The notes under the pieces are model-generated. The model was not told the origin of the DNA. It saw only the letters and a program-made list of their open reading frames with translations, and did no database searches. DNA of 64,000 bases from Bog-473 sp963728845 (lineage in GTDB: Bacteria; Actinomycetota; Acidimicrobiia; Acidimicrobiales; RAAP-2): assembly GCA_963728845.1 (NCBI GenBank), contig CAVSLS010000017.1, forward strand, positions 124,001-188,000, given 5' to 3'. Below are positions 1 to 9,363 of the stretch, in pieces. Position 1 is the first letter of the stretch, and each line of letters begins with the position of its first letter. Made by a program: the position numbers and the translations under genes.

Positions 1-1941
1 CGCAGAACATGATGGCCGCCGCGGCCGTGATGATGCGGCCCGGTGACGGCGAGCCCGTCGGCGACCGCTTCCGAGTTGACGCCGGTGCGCAGCCACTCCT
101 CCCGGATGCGTGAAAGCAGGAACACCTCGTAGTCCATGGAGAGGCCGAACAGGATGGTGAACATCGTCACCGGTATCCAGGGGTCGATCGGACCCGTCTC
201 GCCGACACCGATGATGCTGCCGGCCCAGCCCCACTGGAAGACGGCGACCATCACTCCGTACGCCGCCCCGACGCTCAGGAGGTTCATGATCACCGCCTTG
301 AGCGGGAGGACCAGGGAGCGGAACACCGTCATCAAGAGGATGAAGGAGAGGATGAGCACGGCGCCGATGACGAGGAAGAGCCGGCTGCCCAGGAAGTTCG
401 CCGCGTCGATCCCGCCGGCGGTCTGGCCGCCGACGAGCGCGTTGACGTCCGTCCCGCCGACGACGGGCGGGATGACGTTCGAACGGAGGTCCTGGACGAG
501 GTTCTCGGTCTGGGCCGCCTGCGGAGAGGTCGCGGGGACGACGATGACCACGGCACCGGTGTCGGTCGCGTTGAACCGGGGCGGCGCCGCGTAGGCCACG
601 TCGGGCACGCCGTGGCCGAGGGCCTGGCCCAGCCGCTCCACGACGGCCCGGTCCTGCGGTCCGTGCATGTCCACGGCGACGACCAGCGGGCCGTTGAACC
701 CGATGCCGAAGCCCTGGGCCAGCAGGTCGTAGGCCTGCCTCGTCGTCGTCGAGGTCGGATCGTTGCTGGCGTCGGTGAAGGCGAGGCGCATGCTGAACAG
801 CGGGAGGGCCAGGAGGACCAGGACGAGCACGGCCAGCGTCCCCGTGACCCAGGCCCGGCGCTGGATCAGCCGGCTCCAGCGGTGCCAGAAGCCGTTCGGC
901 GGAGGCGGCCCGCCGCTCTGGAGCAACCCGGGCAGGTGCAGCTTGTCGATGGCGTTGCCGGAGAACCCGAGGAGGGCCGGGAGCAGCGTCAGCGCGGCGA
1001 TCAGCACCATCAGCACGGCGGCGATGCAGGCGGTCGCGAGCCCGATCATGTAGGGCTGCCCGATCAGGAAGAGGCCGAAGAGGGAGATGACCACCGTCCC
1101 CCCTGCGAAGAGCACCGATCGACCCGACGTCATGAGCGACGTGACCACGGCGTCGCGTGGCTCCCGGCCCTCGAAGATGCCCTGCCGGTACCGGGTCACG
1201 ATGAAGAGCGCGTAGTCGATCCCCACGCCGATGCCGATCATGGCGGCCATCTCGGGCGAGAAATTCGGGACGACGAGGAAATGGGTCACCAGCTCGAGCA
1301 GGGCCACGCCGATCCCCAGTCCGAACAGCGCCGTGATGATGGGCAGGCCCATCGCGACGACGGAGCCGAAAGCGAGCAGCATGATGATGATGGCGGCGGT
1401 GATGCCGATGCCTTCGCTCGCTCCGGGGGAGATCTTGGCGACGGACGAGATCGGGTAGCCCCCGAGCACGACCTGGAACCCGGGACGCGCCGCCGCCTCG
1501 GCGGTGTTGATCACCTTGTTGATCGCGGCGGGCGGCAGGTTGTCCGTCGTCGTGTCGAACTGCACGACCGCGTAGGCGATGTTGGCGTGAGGCGAGATCT
1601 GGTGTGCGCCGGCCGGAGAGAACGGGCTTGTCACGCTGCTCACGTGGGCGAGCGGCCGGAGCGAGGCGACCACCTCGTTGATCTGTTGCTCGTTGGCGGT
1701 GATCGGGGTCGTCGTGTGGAAGACGACGTCGGCGTTGTCGCCGGCCTCGGCGGGGAAGCGCTGGTTGAGGAGGTTGGCGGCCTGCTGCGACTGGCGTGTT
1801 GCCCGAGGTGAACTTGTTCTCGAAGTGGGTGCCCACCACCTGGGCGACGACGGTGATGCCGATGATGGCCAGGATCCACACCACCAGGACGACGCGGCGG
1901 CGGTCGTAGCAGCGCCCGGCCATCCGCCCGAGGAGGGTCAC
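1..1941 (-). CDS. MMPL/RND-family membrane transporter (3' end beyond window)
   Basis: This is a large inner-membrane exporter of the MMPL/RND type, which uses the proton gradient to move lipids or hydrophobic compounds. The N-terminal membrane helix follows a basic stretch (CYDRRR then VVLVVWILAIIGITVV). Further on, a helix carries the family sequence TILFGLSMDYEVFLLSRIREE, close to the window start. Two single-base shifts break the frame, near 1794 (after FTSGNT) and near 40 (after DGLAVTG), and both look like an extra G/C. The GTG at 1941 overlaps the TGA of a 17-codon reading frame starting with ATG at 1991. That frame is either a leader peptide or the true N-terminus separated by another indel. 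The gene is divergent from a TetR gene that probably controls it. The substrate cannot be told from sequence. Confidence 0.85.
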   Translation of the reverse strand, partial: MTLLGRMAGRCYDRRRVVLVVWILAIIGITVVAQVVGTHFENKFTSGNTPVAAGRQPPQPALPRRGRRQRRRRLPHDDPDHRQRATDQRGGRLAPAARPREQRDKPVLSGRRTPDLASRQHRLRGRAVRHDDGQPAARRDQQGDQHRRGGGASRVPGRARGLPDLVRRQDLPRSERRHRHHRRHHHHAARFRLRRRDGPAHHHGAVRTGDRRGPARAGDPFPRRPEFLARDGRHDRHRRGDRLRALHRDPVPAGHLRGPGATRRRGHVAHDVGSIGALRRGDGGHLPLRPLPDRAALHDRARDRLHRRRADGADRRADAAPGPPRVLRQRHRQAAPARVAPERRAASAERLLAPLEPADPAPGLGHGDAGRARPGPPGPPAVQHAPRLHRRQQRSDLDDDEAGLRPAGPGLRHRVQRPAGRRRGHARTAGPGRRGAAGPGPRPRRARRGLRGAAPVQRDRHRCRGHRRPRDLSAGGPDREPRPGPPFERHPARRRRDGRQRARRRPDRRRDRRGELPGQPALPRHRRRAHPLLHPLDDGVPLPGPPAQGGDHEPPERRGGVRSDGRRLPVGLGRQHHRCRRDGSDRPLDTGDDVHHPVRPLHGLRGVPAFTHPGGVAAHRRQLGSGRRRARRHRAASSRPRRPSCSA

Positions 1942-2010
1942 CTGCGCGCCGTCTGCGGCGTCGCTTGCGTCGTCGCTTGCACCCCGGTCATCGCCTCCCC
2001 ATCATAAGAT

Positions 2011-2023
2011 TCATCATTGATGA
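2011..2023. promoter_or_regulatory. Palindromic operator candidate between MMPL and TetR genes
   Basis: TCATCA-T-TGATGA is a perfect 13-bp dyad centred at 2017, in an A/T-rich patch of the 96-bp gap between the divergent MMPL transporter and TetR gene. Its position upstream of both starts fits autoregulation by the adjacent TetR protein. Binding is inferred from position and symmetry only. Confidence 0.5.
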
Positions 2024-2087
2024 GTTGTACCACAGAATTCTCCGATGGTGAATACCCCGTGACCTCCGCATTCGGGCCCGGTCCCCG

Positions 2088-2676
2088 GTGAGCGCCGTCG
2101 GCCGCCGGCCCGGCAACGCGGACACCCGGGGCGAGATCGTCGAGGCGGCCACGCGCGTCTTCGCGGCGAAGGGGTACGACGGGACGAGCCTGCGGGCCGT
2201 GGCCCGCGAGGCGGGCGTCGACCCCGCGCTCGTCCACCACTACTTCGACGGCAAGGCGAGCCTCTTCGTCGCGGCCATGGCGCTGCCCTTCGACCCCCGG
2301 GTCGTGGCCGAGCCACGCGGCGTCGCCCGCCGGCGCCGGTGTCGTCGAGGGCTTCCTCACCATGTGGGACCGCGCCGAGGATTCCGGCTCGTCCTTCGCG
2401 TCGTGCGTGGCGGCCATGGCCGCGTCGCCGAGCGTGGCCGACGCCATGCGCGAGTTCGTCAGCGACCGCGTGTGGAGCATCAACCCGGTCGACGCCGGCG
2501 AAAGCGATGCGGTCGTCGCACGGCGCCGGGCCCTGGTGTCGTCGCAGCTGATGGGCCTCGCCTTCACCCGCTACATCCTGCGGGTGCCACCGGTCTCGAC
2601 CGCCACGCCGAAGGAGATCGCCCGCTGGGCCGGGCCGACGCTCGACCGCTACATGAAGGAGCCGCTCGGCTCCTAG
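2088..2676 (+). CDS. TetR-family transcriptional regulator
   Basis: A one-component repressor of about 195 residues. The N-terminal helix-turn-helix is typical of TetR (GEIVEAATRVFAAKGYDGTS, then LRAVAREAGVDPALVHHYF). The ligand-binding part follows and includes MREFVSDRVW and a C-terminal RYILRVPP region. The frame shifts near 2313, where GAGCCACGCG appears to carry one extra C; removing it joins VVAE to HAASPAGAG and the rest of the protein. The start is a GTG. The gene is divergent from the MMPL transporter, with a palindrome at 2011-2023 in between, so repression of the transporter is the obvious role. Its TAG stop overlaps the TAG stop of gatB on the other strand. Confidence 0.85.
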
Positions 2677-4109
2677 CCGCGGCGACGCTGGAGCTCGGCC
2701 GCGACATCCTTGCCGTTGGCCTTGCCCGAGGTGGCCCGCATGACCTCGCCCGGTGAACATGCCTCGCAGCTTGTCGTCACCGCCGACGAAGCGGGCCCAC
2801 TCGTCGGGGTGGGCGGCGATGATCTCGTCGAGGACGGCACCGAGGGTGTCGGAGCTGAGAGCCTCGAACCCCATCTCCTCGGCCAGCGCCGCCGGGTCCC
2901 CCCCGCCCCGTTCGAGCAGCGCGCCGAGCACCGCCTTGGACTGGGTCGCCGAGAGCTGGCCGCCTGACTCGAGCGCGAGCAAGGATGCGAACGAGCCCGC
3001 ATCGAGCTGCGCCGCCAGTTCGCTGCGGGCCGCCACCTCGTTGGCGGCCCGGGCCAGCGCCAGCGCCGTGGGTGCCCCGGCCTCCGCCGCCGCGCGCACC
3101 AGGGCGTCGAGGCCCAGGTCGACCACCGCACGGATCTGGTCCGTCTCGGAGGCGCTCGGCGCACCACCCAGGGCGGCGGCCAGCGACGCCCGGCGGTCCG
3201 CCGGCATCGGCCCCAAGGCCTCGCGCACCCGCTCCTGCCACGCGGCCGCGGGCGCCAGCGGCACGAGGTCGGGCTCGGGGAAGTAGCGGTAGTCGTTGGC
3301 CTCCTCCTTGGAGCGCATCGATTCCGTCCGACCCGTCGACTCGTCCCAGTGCCGCGTCTCTTGCTCCACCGCGCCCCCGGCCTCGAGGACGGCGATCTGG
3401 CGCGCCTCCTCGTACTCAATGGCACGAGCGAGCGAGCGCAGCGAGTTGAGGTTCTTGATTTCGCAACGGGTGCCGAACGCGCTCGTGCCGGCCGGCCGCA
3501 CCGACACGTTGGCGTCGACGCGCATGGAGCCCTCCTCCATCCGCCCGTCCGACGCGCCGGTCGCCATCAGGATCCCCCGCAGCTCGTCGGCATAGGCCCT
3601 GGCGTGGCCCACCGAGCGGATGTCGGGTTCGCTCACGATCTCGACCAGCGGCACGCCCGAGCGGTTGTAGTCGACCAACGCGTGGTCGGCCGCGTTGATG
3701 CGTCCGCTCGCGCCGACGTGGGTGAGCTTGCCGGTGTCCTCCTCCATGTGGGCCCGCGTCACGCCGACCCGGAAGCCGTCGGGGAGCTCCAGCCAGCCAC
3801 CGGTGTTCAGGGGCTGGTCGTACTGACTGATCTGGTAGTCCTTGGCCTGGTCCGGGTAGAAGTAGTTCTTCCGGGCGAACTCCGAGGGGCGGATGTCGCA
3901 GTGCAGCGCCGCGCCGATCCGCATGGCCAGCTCGACGGCGTGCTCGTTGAGGACGGGCAGCGAGCCGGGCAGCCCGAGGCAGATGGGGCAGATGTTCATG
4001 TTGGGCTCGTCGCCGAACGCGTTGCGGCACCCGCAGAACAGCTTGGTCGCCGTCGCCAGTTCGCAGTGCACCTCGAGCCCGACCACCAGCTCCCAGCTCC
4101 GTCGCTCAC
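2673..4109 (-). CDS. gatB: Aspartyl/glutamyl-tRNA amidotransferase subunit B
   Basis: GatB binds misacylated Glu-tRNA(Gln)/Asp-tRNA(Asn) and, with GatA and GatC, converts it to the amidated form. About 478 residues, normal for the family. Signatures include VGLEVHCEL, the zinc-site region FCGC...CPICLGLPGSLPVLN, KNYFYPDQAKDYQISQYDQP, and the tRNA-binding C-terminal domain ending GKANGKDVAAELQ. Two indels are evident: near 4100, just after the GTG start at 4109, and near 2751, where one extra G after GMFTG hides the true C-terminus (EVMRATSGKANG). The GTG start overlaps the gatA TGA as GTGA, indicating translational coupling. An essential gene broken twice is best read as sequence error. Confidence 0.93.
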
Positions 4110-5569
4110 GACCCCGGCCCCTGCGGCGCGTGGGCCTCGACGACGCGGGCCACCCGGAACAGGACCGCCTCTCCCAGCGCCGGCGCCAGCACCTGCACGC
4201 CGACGGGCAGGCCGCCGACGCCGGTGCCGAACGGCACCGAGACGGCGGGGTGGCCCGACAGGTTGGACGGGATGGTGCACACGTCGTTCATGTACATCGC
4301 CATGGGGTCGTCCACCTTGGCGCCGAGGTCGAACGCCGTCGTCGGCGCGGTGGCGCCGAGCAGCACGTCGACCGACTCGTACGCCCGGTCGAACGCCCGC
4401 ATCACGAGCGTGCGCACCCGCTGGGCCTGGGCGTAGTACGCGTCGTAGTACCCGGCGGACAGCGCGTACGTGCCGAGCATCACCCGGCGCTTGACCTCGG
4501 CGCCGAATCCGGCCGTGCGCGTCGCCGTGTTCATGACCTCGGCATCCTCGCCGTCGACCCGCAGCCCGTAGCGGACCCCGTCGTAGCGGGCCAGGTTGGA
4601 GGACGCCTCCGCCGGCGCAATGAGGTAGTAGGCCGACAGCCCGTAGGCGAACTCGGGCACCGAGATCTCCTCCACCTTGGCCCCCGCGTCGGCCAGGGCG
4701 TCGGCCGCCTCCTGCACCCGCGCCGCCACGTCCGGTGCGCAGCCGTCCACGAGGTCACGGCACAGCCCGACCCTGATCCCCTCTGCGCCCGCGTGCACCG
4801 ACGCCAGCGTGGGCTCGGGCACCGAGGGCAGCGACGTGCTGTCGCGCGGGTCGTGCCCCGCCACGACGTCGAAGAGGAGCGCGGCGTCTGCCACCGTCGT
4901 CGCGATCGGGCCGATCTGGTCGAGCGAGGACGCAAAGGCGACCAGGCCGTAGCGCGAGCACGCGCCCGTAGGTGGGCTTCATGCCGACCACGCCGCACAG
5001 CGCGGCCGGCTGGCGGATCGACCCTCCGGTGTCCGAGCCCAGGCCGAGCGGGACGAAGCCGGCGGCCACCGCGGCCGCCGAGCCGCCGCTGCTGCCGCCG
5101 GGAACCTTGCCCGTGTCGCGCGGGTTGCGCGTCGGCCCGAACGCCGAGTTCTCGGTCGAGCTCCCCATGGCGAACTCGTCCATGTTCGTCTTGCCCAGCG
5201 CGATCGCCCCGGCCCGGCGGAGCGCCTCGACGACGGTGGCGTCGTAGGGCGGGCGCCAGCCCTCGAGGATCTTCGAGCCGCAGGTCGTCACGGTGCCCCG
5301 CGTGCACAGGTTGTCCTTCAGCGCGACCGGCACGCCGGCCAGCGGGCCGGGGTCGTGCCCTGCGGCCACGGCCGCGTCGACCCGCGTCGGCCTGCGCCCG
5401 CGCCTCGTCGCCGAGGACGGCGAGGAACGCGTTGAGCTCGCCGTCGCGGGCGGCCACCGCGGCGAGCGCCTCCTCCACCACCTCGTCGAGCCGATCGCTG
5501 CCCGGATCGGACCTGGGCGGCCAGCGCCAGCGCGGTGCCGAGGTGCCCGCGGTCCGCGGCGACGCTCAC
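4106..5569 (-). CDS. gatA: Aspartyl/glutamyl-tRNA amidotransferase subunit A
   Basis: GatA is the glutaminase/amidase subunit that releases ammonia from glutamine for GatB. About 487 residues. It has the amidase signature: the catalytic Lys in GVPVALKDNLC, then GGSSGGSAAAVAAG and the Ser nucleophile in GSDTGGSIRQPAALCGVVG. The C-terminal half includes GLPVGVQVLAP. Three one-base extras break the frame, near 5502 (after QVRSG), 5384 (after AQAD) and 4957 (after KPTYGRV). The GTG start at 5569 overlaps the gatC TGA as GTGA, and its own TGA overlaps the gatB start, so the three subunits are coupled. The gene is expected to be essential in an organism lacking glutaminyl-tRNA synthetase. Confidence 0.94.
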
Positions 5570-5895
5570 GGTGCCGCGCCGCCGATCCGCGGCACCCGGA
5601 AGCGGTGGTCCTCCACCGCCGGCGCCGCGGCCAGCACCTCATCGCGATCCAGGCTCGGCTGCGGGTCATCGGGCCGCAGGACGTTCTGCAGCGCGATGGG
5701 GTGGGACGACGGCTCCAGGTGCGCGAGGTCCAGCGCCGCCACGTCGGCCGCATGGTCGAGCACGGTGCGCAGTTGCGCCGTGAACAGCTCGACCTCGGCG
5801 TCGCTCAGCGCCAACCGGGCCAGGCGCGCCACATGGACGACGTCGTCGCGGCTGAGCGTCACCGGAGCCGGCTCCCGCTGGCGCGGCCCGCTCAC
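5566..5895 (-). CDS. gatC: Aspartyl/glutamyl-tRNA amidotransferase subunit C
   Basis: GatC is the small stabilising subunit that wraps GatA and GatB. The family pattern is clear: DVVHVARLARLALSDAEVE near the N-terminus, then LEPSSHPIALQNVLRPDDPQ and the C-terminal HHRFRVP-like end (EDHRFRVPRIGG). The start chosen, GTG at 5895, overlaps the TGA of the upstream esterase as GTGA, a pattern used repeatedly in this window. A second GTG at 5862 is preceded by GGGAG at good spacing and gives a more usual N-terminus (VTLSRDD), so the true start could be there. It is the first of three coupled gat genes. Confidence 0.92.
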   Translation of the reverse strand: MSGPRQREPAPVTLSRDDVVHVARLARLALSDAEVELFTAQLRTVLDHAADVAALDLAHLEPSSHPIALQNVLRPDDPQPSLDRDEVLAAAPAVEDHRFRVPRIGGAAP

Positions 5896-6657
5896 GGGCG
5901 CGGCGCGGGGAGCAGGCCGGTCACGAACTCGACCGTGCGCACCTCGATCTCGTCCTTGTCGTGGTCGAGGGTGGCCACGTGGAAGCTGCGCTCCAGCACC
6001 ACCTGCTCGACCGGGCCCTTGGACCGTGCCACCAGGAGCTCGCTCGACTTCGGGTCGACGACGTGGTCCTGCAGGCTGGTGAAGACGAGCACGGGGCAGG
6101 TGACCGACTCGAGCCCAGCCTCCACCTCGGCCGCCGCGCCGAAGAGCGAGAGCACCGCTCGCAGCGGCAGCCCGGGGTAGGCCGACTCGACCGCGCCCTC
6201 CATGGCGATGTCCGAGCCGATGCCCGGTGCCACCTCGTCGCCGCCCTCGATCATCGCCTCGATGAGCGACACGGTGGCCTCGTCCGGAGGCAAGAGCAGC
6301 GGGTTGACGACGACCAGCGCCGCGATCTCGGGATGGTGCTCGGCCAGCCACACGGCGAGCATGCCGCCCATGGAGAGGCCCACGACCACGACGGCGTCGC
6401 TGCGCGCCGCGAGCTCGGTGTAGGCCGCCTCGGCGGCGGCGGACCAGTGCTCCCAGCGCGTGTCGAGCATGTCGGAGATGTCCGTCCCGTGGCCGGGGAG
6501 CAAGGGCATCTCCACGGTGCAACCCCGCGTCGGCCAGCGCGAGCGCGAGCCCGCGCACGGACTGGGGGTTGCCCGTGAAGCCGTGCAGGACCAGCGCGCC
6601 GCGGCCGTCGCCGACGGCCGAATAGGGCTCTGCGCCGGGGATCACGGGGGCGGTCAC
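5892..6657 (-). CDS. Alpha/beta-hydrolase, carboxylesterase/monoacylglycerol lipase type
   Basis: A cytosolic serine hydrolase of about 255 residues resembling the bacterial Est30/monoacylglycerol lipase group. The oxyanion-hole segment is LVLHGFTGNPQSV, the nucleophile elbow GLSMGG, the acid DHVVDP and the catalytic His in SFHVATLDHDKDEI. This spacing and the HxxTLDxDK end are typical of the group. One base is extra near 6521, between LALADAG and TVEMPLLPGHG. The start GTG at 6657 lies 8 nt below TAGGCT, a probable -10 for a leaderless message. The gene is the likely promoter-proximal member of the gatCAB operon; a functional link with tRNA amidation is not obvious. Confidence 0.85.
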
Positions 6658-6767
6658 GGACCGGCAGCCTACCGGCGAGGCGAGTAGGGTTCCGGCGGCC
6701 ACATGACTCCGGGCGGGGCATCGAGGTCCTGCGCCGCGACCGAGACCGAAGACGAAGGAGCACCGCA

Positions 6768-7181
6768 ATGCCGTCGTACCCGTTCCTCAGCGACGAATGG
6801 CTCGAGGAGGCCCGCAAGATCCGCGCCGAGTACGAGGGCAAGACTCCACCGATCCCCCACGTCGTGCGCATGAACCTCGTGGTGACGGCCGTCCCCTTCT
6901 CGGCCGACGACATCCACGCCCACATGGACACCTCGAGCGGCGAGCTGGTCCTCGACGTGGGCCACCTCGAGGTCCAGGACCTCAAGGTCACCGTCGACTA
7001 CGACACCGCGAAGGCCATCCTCGTCGAGGGCAACCCGCAGGCGGGCATGCAGGCCTTCATGGCGGGCAAGGTGCGGGTGGAGGGCGACATGGCCAAGCTG
7101 ATGGCGCTCCAGGCCACGCCGGCCGCCAGCGACCCCAACGCGGCCGAGCTGGCCACCCGGTTGCGCGACATCACCGAATAG
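6768..7181 (+). CDS. SCP2 sterol-carrier domain protein
   Basis: A single-domain 137-residue protein of the SCP2 type, which binds sterols or fatty acyl ligands in a hydrophobic tunnel. The core shows the family pattern: amphipathic N-terminus (PFLSDEWLEEARKIRAEYE), beta strands around GELVLDVGHLEVQDLKVTVDYDTAK, and the terminal helix AFMAGKVRVEGDMAKLMAL. The ATG start follows GAAGGAG at 8 nt spacing. It stands alone, divergent from the esterase. Such stand-alone SCP2 proteins often sit with lipid or steroid catabolism in actinobacteria, and this window carries such genes at 39-55 kb, so a lipid-carrier role is a reasonable inference. Confidence 0.85.
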   Translation: MPSYPFLSDEWLEEARKIRAEYEGKTPPIPHVVRMNLVVTAVPFSADDIHAHMDTSSGELVLDVGHLEVQDLKVTVDYDTAKAILVEGNPQAGMQAFMAGKVRVEGDMAKLMALQATPAASDPNAAELATRLRDITE

Positions 7182-7218
7182 CGCGGTCCGCGGCCCGCGG
7201 TCCGGCCGCCGACTGCGC

Positions 7219-8961
7219 TCAGGTCGCGTCGGCCATCAGCTGCGCGCGGTGCGCCTGCCGCGGCAGGGGCCGGATGAACACCGCGCAGATCACCGCCAGT
7301 GCGGCCACGCCGGCACCGACCCAGAACGGGACGCTGAAGCTGTGGAGGAGCGCCGTGCTGTGGTGCACGTTGCCCAGGCCCGACCGTTTCGCGATCGACT
7401 CCTGAATGGTGAGCACGGCCTGGATGCCCGCCACCTCCCCCACCTGGGTCGCCAGCAGCTGCGCCGCGCTCATGACGCCGTACTCCGACTCGGCGAGCTC
7501 GTTCGACATGGTGGCGGAGGTGGCGGGCATGGAGACGCCCATGCCGAGCCCGGACAGGCCGAGCGCGACCACGATCACCACGAGCCCCGACGACGGGCCC
7601 AGCGTGGCGAACAGGACCATGGACAGGAAGAGGGCGCCGGTGCCGAAGAGCGTCGCGTTCCGCTCGCCCGTCCGCACCGCCATGTAGCCCGCGATCGGTG
7701 CGCTCACGGCGAAGAGCAGGGGGCGGGCCACCGAGAGGAAGCCGACCTGGGCGACGCTGTAGCCGTAGACCTGCTCCATGAGCAGCGGGAACAGGAAGAA
7801 GCCGCCGAAGTAGGCGAAGCTCGAGAAGCTCTTGGTTCCCATGGGGAACATGAAGTTCCGGCGCCGCCAGTAGGTCGTCGGCACGAGCGGGGTGGCGAAG
7901 GTGGCTTCCCGCCAGACGAACACGCCGGCCAGCGCGGCTGCGCAGACGCCCGCCGCGACGACACCGGGCGACGTCCAGCCCGCCAGCGGGCCGATGCTGA
8001 GGACGAGCATGGCCGCGGTGACGGCGCCGGCCAGGCTCCAGGTCCCCACCCAGTCCATGCCCTCCCACACGCGTGCGCGCTCCCGGCCGGGCTGGGTTGC
8101 TGGCTCGGCAGGAGCCTCCCGGGAGTCTCTCCGGGAACTATGAACAGAACCGTTTGTAGTTTCTGAAGACCCGTCCAGCGGGCTTGCCGTTTCTGGGGAC
8201 TCGTCGACGGGGTGCCAAGCACCGAGACCGGCGCCCGCGAGGACCCGTGCCCGCCGGCCCGAGGGCAGCAGCACCGCGACCACCACCGAGGCGATGATCA
8301 GCAGGACCAGCTGGCCCCAGAACAGCGTCCGCCATCCGAAGAACTGGATCACGGGCGAGCCCAGCGTCACGCCGAGGACGGGCCCGCCGGCGCCGACGAG
8401 CGACCACCACCCGAGTGCCTTGACGCGGTCCGCCGGCGTGAACAGCTCGAGGATGATCGCCATCGACGCCGTGCCGGTGGCGGCGCCCTGCACGCCGTCG
8501 AGGGCGCGCGCGAACAGCAGCATCCCGACGTCGGGTGCCGTCGCCGTGAGGATCGCGCTGACCATCGCGCCGAGCAGGCCGAACTGGTACAGCCGGCGGT
8601 GGCCGAAGAGGTCCCCGGCCTTGCCGAAGAACGGCGCAGCGACGCCGAAGGCCAGGAGCGGCCCGGTCGAGGCCCAGGCCAGCACCGAGAAGTTCGTGTG
8701 GAAGTCGGCCTTGACCGTGGGCAGGGCGACCACGAAGACCGTGAAGGTGATGTTGAGCGACAGCAACCCGGCCAGCAGCGCGACGAGGGCCCACCATTGG
8801 TAGCGCGGGCTGCGCACGGCGCGGGCCGAAACGCGGCGGTGCAGCAGGACGAACCAGTTCGTCTCGACCGATCCGTCACCCAGCGTGCCCATGGCGCCGC
8901 CGCCGGGGTCGGAGACGGGGTCGAGCAGCGCGTCGGAGCGCTCGACCGGGGAAACCTCCAT
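7219..8961 (-). CDS. MFS transporter, DHA2 (14-helix drug exporter) type
   Basis: An intact 580-residue proton-coupled exporter. Hydrophobic segments are consistent with 14 membrane helices. Motif A is recognisable after helix 2 (GKAGDLFGHRRLYQFG) and motif C-like GxxxGPxLG appears as VGAGGPVLGVTLGSP. The central loop, about residues 240-290, is a hydrophilic, Ser/Thr/Glu-rich stretch (DESPETASPLDG, SSETTNGSVHSS) between helices 6 and 7. The start ATG at 8961 is chosen because the coding-quality sequence begins there; upstream the frame remains open but reads as low-complexity. The family exports quaternary compounds or antibiotics; the substrate here is unknown. Confidence 0.88.
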   Translation of the reverse strand: MEVSPVERSDALLDPVSDPGGGAMGTLGDGSVETNWFVLLHRRVSARAVRSPRYQWWALVALLAGLLSLNITFTVFVVALPTVKADFHTNFSVLAWASTGPLLAFGVAAPFFGKAGDLFGHRRLYQFGLLGAMVSAILTATAPDVGMLLFARALDGVQGAATGTASMAIILELFTPADRVKALGWWSLVGAGGPVLGVTLGSPVIQFFGWRTLFWGQLVLLIIASVVVAVLLPSGRRARVLAGAGLGAWHPVDESPETASPLDGSSETTNGSVHSSRRDSREAPAEPATQPGRERARVWEGMDWVGTWSLAGAVTAAMLVLSIGPLAGWTSPGVVAAGVCAAALAGVFVWREATFATPLVPTTYWRRRNFMFPMGTKSFSSFAYFGGFFLFPLLMEQVYGYSVAQVGFLSVARPLLFAVSAPIAGYMAVRTGERNATLFGTGALFLSMVLFATLGPSSGLVVIVVALGLSGLGMGVSMPATSATMSNELAESEYGVMSAAQLLATQVGEVAGIQAVLTIQESIAKRSGLGNVHHSTALLHSFSVPFWVGAGVAALAVICAVFIRPLPRQAHRAQLMADAT

Positions 8962-9040
8962 TTCGCTCACCCTACCTGGGGCCGAATTCGGCGCCCCGTG
9001 CGTGCGGTGACGCCCCGCCGCCGGCGAACCCGCGACGGGG

Positions 9041-9355
9041 TCAGCGCATGCCGCGCAGGCGGTACCACCAGTTGGGGTCGCGCCCATGGGCGTGGAAGTG
9101 GTCGGGGATCTGCCGCATGACGCGGTCCACCGACCACTCGCCCGAGCCGAAGCGGGCGTCGGCCACCCGGGTCAACTCGGCCAGCATGTGCTCGACGACG
9201 TCGTCGGGCGGCGTGGGGCCATGATGCTTCCACACCACCATGGGCACCCCGCAGACCTCGCAGTCGGCCACCCAGCACACGTCGTCCTCGTGGTGCCACT
9301 CCGACAGGCGCGCCGCCTCGCAGAGGTCACAGCTCGGATCGAACGGGAGCGCCAC
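9041..9355 (-). CDS. Small Cys/His-rich protein, unknown function
   Basis: A 104-residue soluble protein that I cannot assign to a named family. The N-terminal half holds five cysteines and two histidines in a metal-site-like arrangement: CDLC at residues 9-12, HH at 21-22, C at 27, then CEVC at 32-35, followed by VPMVVWKHHGPTPPDD. The C-terminal half is helical and ends DPNWWYRLRGMR. The first part is reminiscent of the metal-binding end of some HIT-like proteins, but no HIT triad is visible. It lies head-to-tail between the PASTA kinase and the MFS gene. Confidence 0.65.
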   Translation of the reverse strand: MALPFDPSCDLCEAARLSEWHHEDDVCWVADCEVCGVPMVVWKHHGPTPPDDVVEHMLAELTRVADARFGSGEWSVDRVMRQIPDHFHAHGRDPNWWYRLRGMR

Positions 9356-9363
9356 CGCGCCGG

